NCBI GenBank assembly: GCA_965644295.1
Contig: CBFFRP010000341.1
Coordinates: 1 to 20,680, forward strand
Length of the DNA: 20,680 bases
From: Paraphysomonas bandaiensis
Lineage: Eukaryota > Chrysophyceae
Reading direction: 5' to 3'
The translations under genes were made by a program, and so were the position numbers. Under the pieces are notes generated by a model, which saw only the letters and a list, made by a program, of their open reading frames with translations, was not told where the DNA came from and did no database searches. How positions within the stretch are numbered: position 1 is the stretch's first letter; each line of letters starts with the position of its first letter. This document shows, in pieces, positions 18,745 to 20,680 of the stretch.

Positions 18745-20127
18745 ACAGAAAAGTGACGAGCTACAACCAACAAAGAGAGAACAAGCTTAACTAAAAAGAA
18801 TGACGATGCGCTTGGGCGTCGACAGCCATAAATACAGTGACTAAATCCAAATTTTCTGCGAAGGAGTGACGATATTTATGAATATTCTTGGAGAATTCTT
18901 CTTGTTCATACTCTACACATTAATGTATGGACTCTGCCGTATACCTATACGCTCTGAACTGCTGCTCATCTAAACATAATAAGCACTCGACTAATCAGCT
19001 TTGAGAATAGGGAAAGCATTGGCTCAGTATTCGCTTCCTGTATTTATACAGTGTAGGGTACAGTATACGATAGAGGAATACTGCAAATACATCTCATACA
19101 GTGTGTACGGTATACAGTGCGGTTCTTGCTGAGAGGAGATGCAGCTCGCTCCAAACTGCCATCTTAATGTGATTGCAGCACAAATACCGAACATGCTTAT
19201 AAGCGAGCAGATTATCGTGAAGATTGAACCATATGTCCAGAGATGCATTGCCATTGTACTCGCTAAAGACCACTGCTTCCTCAATTGCCGATATCGAGTA
19301 CGAGGCGATATAGTATATTGACTGTGCAGCATCAGTACGAGGGTCCACACAGTGTGATGATCAAATGGAAGGTTCCGTAAAATCATGTAATCAGTACGTA
19401 CAGTCATGACAGGTGATATATAGGTCCTTCTTCCAGACAGAGACGGTCTATGGCAACCCTTAGTCACCATTAATTGGAAATGGATATATGAACCACACAG
19501 AGGCATATAATAACGGTAGAGAAGCCGCAGACACATCCACTGACTGCAGGAAAAGCACATATACACTGTGTACGTACTATAGGTGATTGTAGAAGCTACA
19601 TATGTGCATTTACAGGCCACTGGTTGAATATAGAGCCATGTACACATATATATCATATATTAGGGTAAGGATACAACATATATATATACTAGGTTGAAAG
19701 AGAGATACTAGGTTAGTATGTACACATATATACATGTATACATCCAAACTGTAATATTAATAACTCTTCAAAAGAATTATATATCACAGCCCAGCATATA
19801 GAATAGAAGATAGTGCTGATGATTATAAACCTGCTTTAAACCTGCACAGGTTTACACTCACTTCGACCTCGTCTTTGATTTTGTTGTAGTGTTGTAGTGT
19901 TGTGTAGCGACATAGAGAGATTGAATGTTTGTTCTCTTCTTGTCTATCTGACGTAAAATTAATTATATCAAAGAACATTCACGGCTTGTGTTTGTTTCTG
20001 GCAGTGCACCCGTTGTTGTGCCTGGACAGTACCGCAGCCCACTGGCGGGTACTATTTAGTTAAGTTTAAGTCACAGACAAGACACATAACTTTTCTCAGT
20101 GCACTTGCTTTGGATCACGGCTTGTGA
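18745..20127. other. Unrecognised middle segment of the retroelement
   Basis: No copia integrase or reverse transcriptase motif was found in any frame. A minus-strand frame of 210 codons (19024-19656) is open but Cys/Tyr/Thr-rich and matches nothing I know. The region holds AT-rich simple sequence (TATATATATACTAGG near 19680, GTACACATATATACATGTATAC near 19721-19742), a perfect AAACCTG-CA-CAGGTTT inverted repeat (19838-19853), a GTTGTAGT tandem (about 19883-19905), and TCACGGCTTGTG twice (near 19979 and 20115). Confidence 0.5.
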
Positions 20128-20655
20128 TTCAATTGGGACACAGAAAAGTTTCAACGGTCCACCACAGCTTTTACATTCTTCATAGGTAATTGTCTTTTAT
20201 CATGGCAATCTCGATTACAGACAACTGTGGCATTGTCATCTACTGAAGCTGAGTATATGGCTTTATCGTCAGCAGCTCAGGAAGCATTATGGCTACGCTC
20301 TTTATTATCAGAAATTGGTTTCAAACTTCCATTCTCAACAACTATTTGGTGCGATAATAAAGGTGCAGTCCAATTATGTTACAATCCTACTCATCATCTA
20401 CGTACAAAACATATCGCGATTTGATACCACTTCATCCGTGATTACATTGCGGAGAACATTTTGACTGTGGATTATATATCCACAAAGTCAATGTTAGCCG
20501 ACCTCCTTACAAAACCACTAGGAGCAAATAACTTCCGCACATTGCGAACTACATTGATGGGGGGAGCTGGGTTCGACATCTCATATAGCAATAACAGAAA
20601 GCGATCAACAACCTCAGAGACACCTAAACCACAATTACCAAGCCACAAGCAGTAA
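20128..20655 (+). pseudogene. copia RNase H domain and pol C-terminus, broken by a stop
   Basis: The frame shows RSTTAFTFFIGNCLLSWQSR, then TTVALSSTEAEYMALSSAAQ, then WCDNKGAVQLCYNPTHHLRTKHIAI. A TGA at 20422-20424 interrupts it. The same frame resumes with YHFIRDYI, STKSMLADLLTKPLG, and ends at TAA (20653-20655). This is the standard order of the copia RNase H region at the end of pol. The stop stands where the family usually has Arg, consistent with a CGA to TGA change. Upstream of 20128 the expected CDS.W start of the domain appears in another frame, implying an additional small deletion. The copy is inactive. Confidence 0.88.
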
Positions 20656-20680
20656 TACGTAACTGAACGAAGTACATGGA

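Larger units (their letters stand above)
17244..20680 (+). mobile_element. Interior of a degraded Ty1/copia retrotransposon, 3' end beyond window
   Basis: It runs from the primer-binding site through gag and protease to the end of RNase H, all on the plus strand. About 3.4 kb is visible. Integrase and reverse transcriptase were not recognised between protease (18470) and RNase H (20128). That segment is either deleted and replaced, or filled by another insertion. No 3' LTR is seen before the window ends, so the gag and RNase H parts could belong to two nested copies. Confidence 0.7.

Noticed and set aside
19680-19745. TATATATA / ACATGTAT-rich tract considered as an origin or promoter
   Set aside because: It is simple-sequence AT repeat, with nothing to distinguish it from ordinary microsatellite-like DNA.
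1-20680. tRNA, rRNA, CRISPR arrays and bacterial-type operons
   Set aside because: None recognised by eye. The spliced genes and the LTR retrotransposon show a eukaryotic context.

Overview
This window reads as nuclear DNA of a eukaryote, probably a unicellular lineage with compact genes. The genes use the standard code, with both TAA and TGA as stops, and their GT-AG introns are very short: 47-68 bases in most cases, 96 and 122 bases at most. A degenerate Ty1/copia retrotransposon occupies the right end. I cannot place the organism. A short TTAGGG run and plant-like or protist-like families (PQQL-type M16 protease, GT61 glycosyltransferase, full-size ABCA transporter) fit several protist groups.

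Layout: 1-514 is non-coding or unassigned. 515-2215 (minus) is a DEDDy 3'-5' exonuclease of WRN type with a C-terminal helix-turn-helix-like tail. 2826-6377 (plus, 3 exons) is a two-lobed M16 zinc protease of PQQL type. 6667-6986 is a solo LTR with a perfect 5-bp target-site duplication. 7540-9399 (minus, 5 exons, one only 24 nt long) is a secreted-pathway GT61-type glycosyltransferase. 9944-15982 (plus, 8 exons) is a full ABCA-type ABC transporter with all seven introns in the nucleotide-binding domains, one of them GC-AG. 16017-16206 holds a 53-bp direct repeat followed by telomere-like sequence. 16428-17290 is a large palindrome built from two head-to-head LTRs of the same family as the solo LTR. 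17244-20680 is the interior of the right-hand copia element, with frameshifted gag/protease, an unexplained 1.6-kb middle and a broken RNase H end. The 3' LTR is not in the window.

The genes form two divergent pairs: exonuclease/M16 protease, and GT61/ABCA. Each pair is separated by about 550-610 bases. Both intergenic regions carry a copy of the same 118-bp sequence in the same orientation, which is the most interesting unexplained signal here. It may be a shared bidirectional promoter module or a small dispersed element. The four host genes do not form an evident pathway. The GT61 enzyme and ABCA transporter are both membrane or secretory-pathway proteins, but no direct cooperation can be inferred. 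No new defence or other multi-gene system was recognised.
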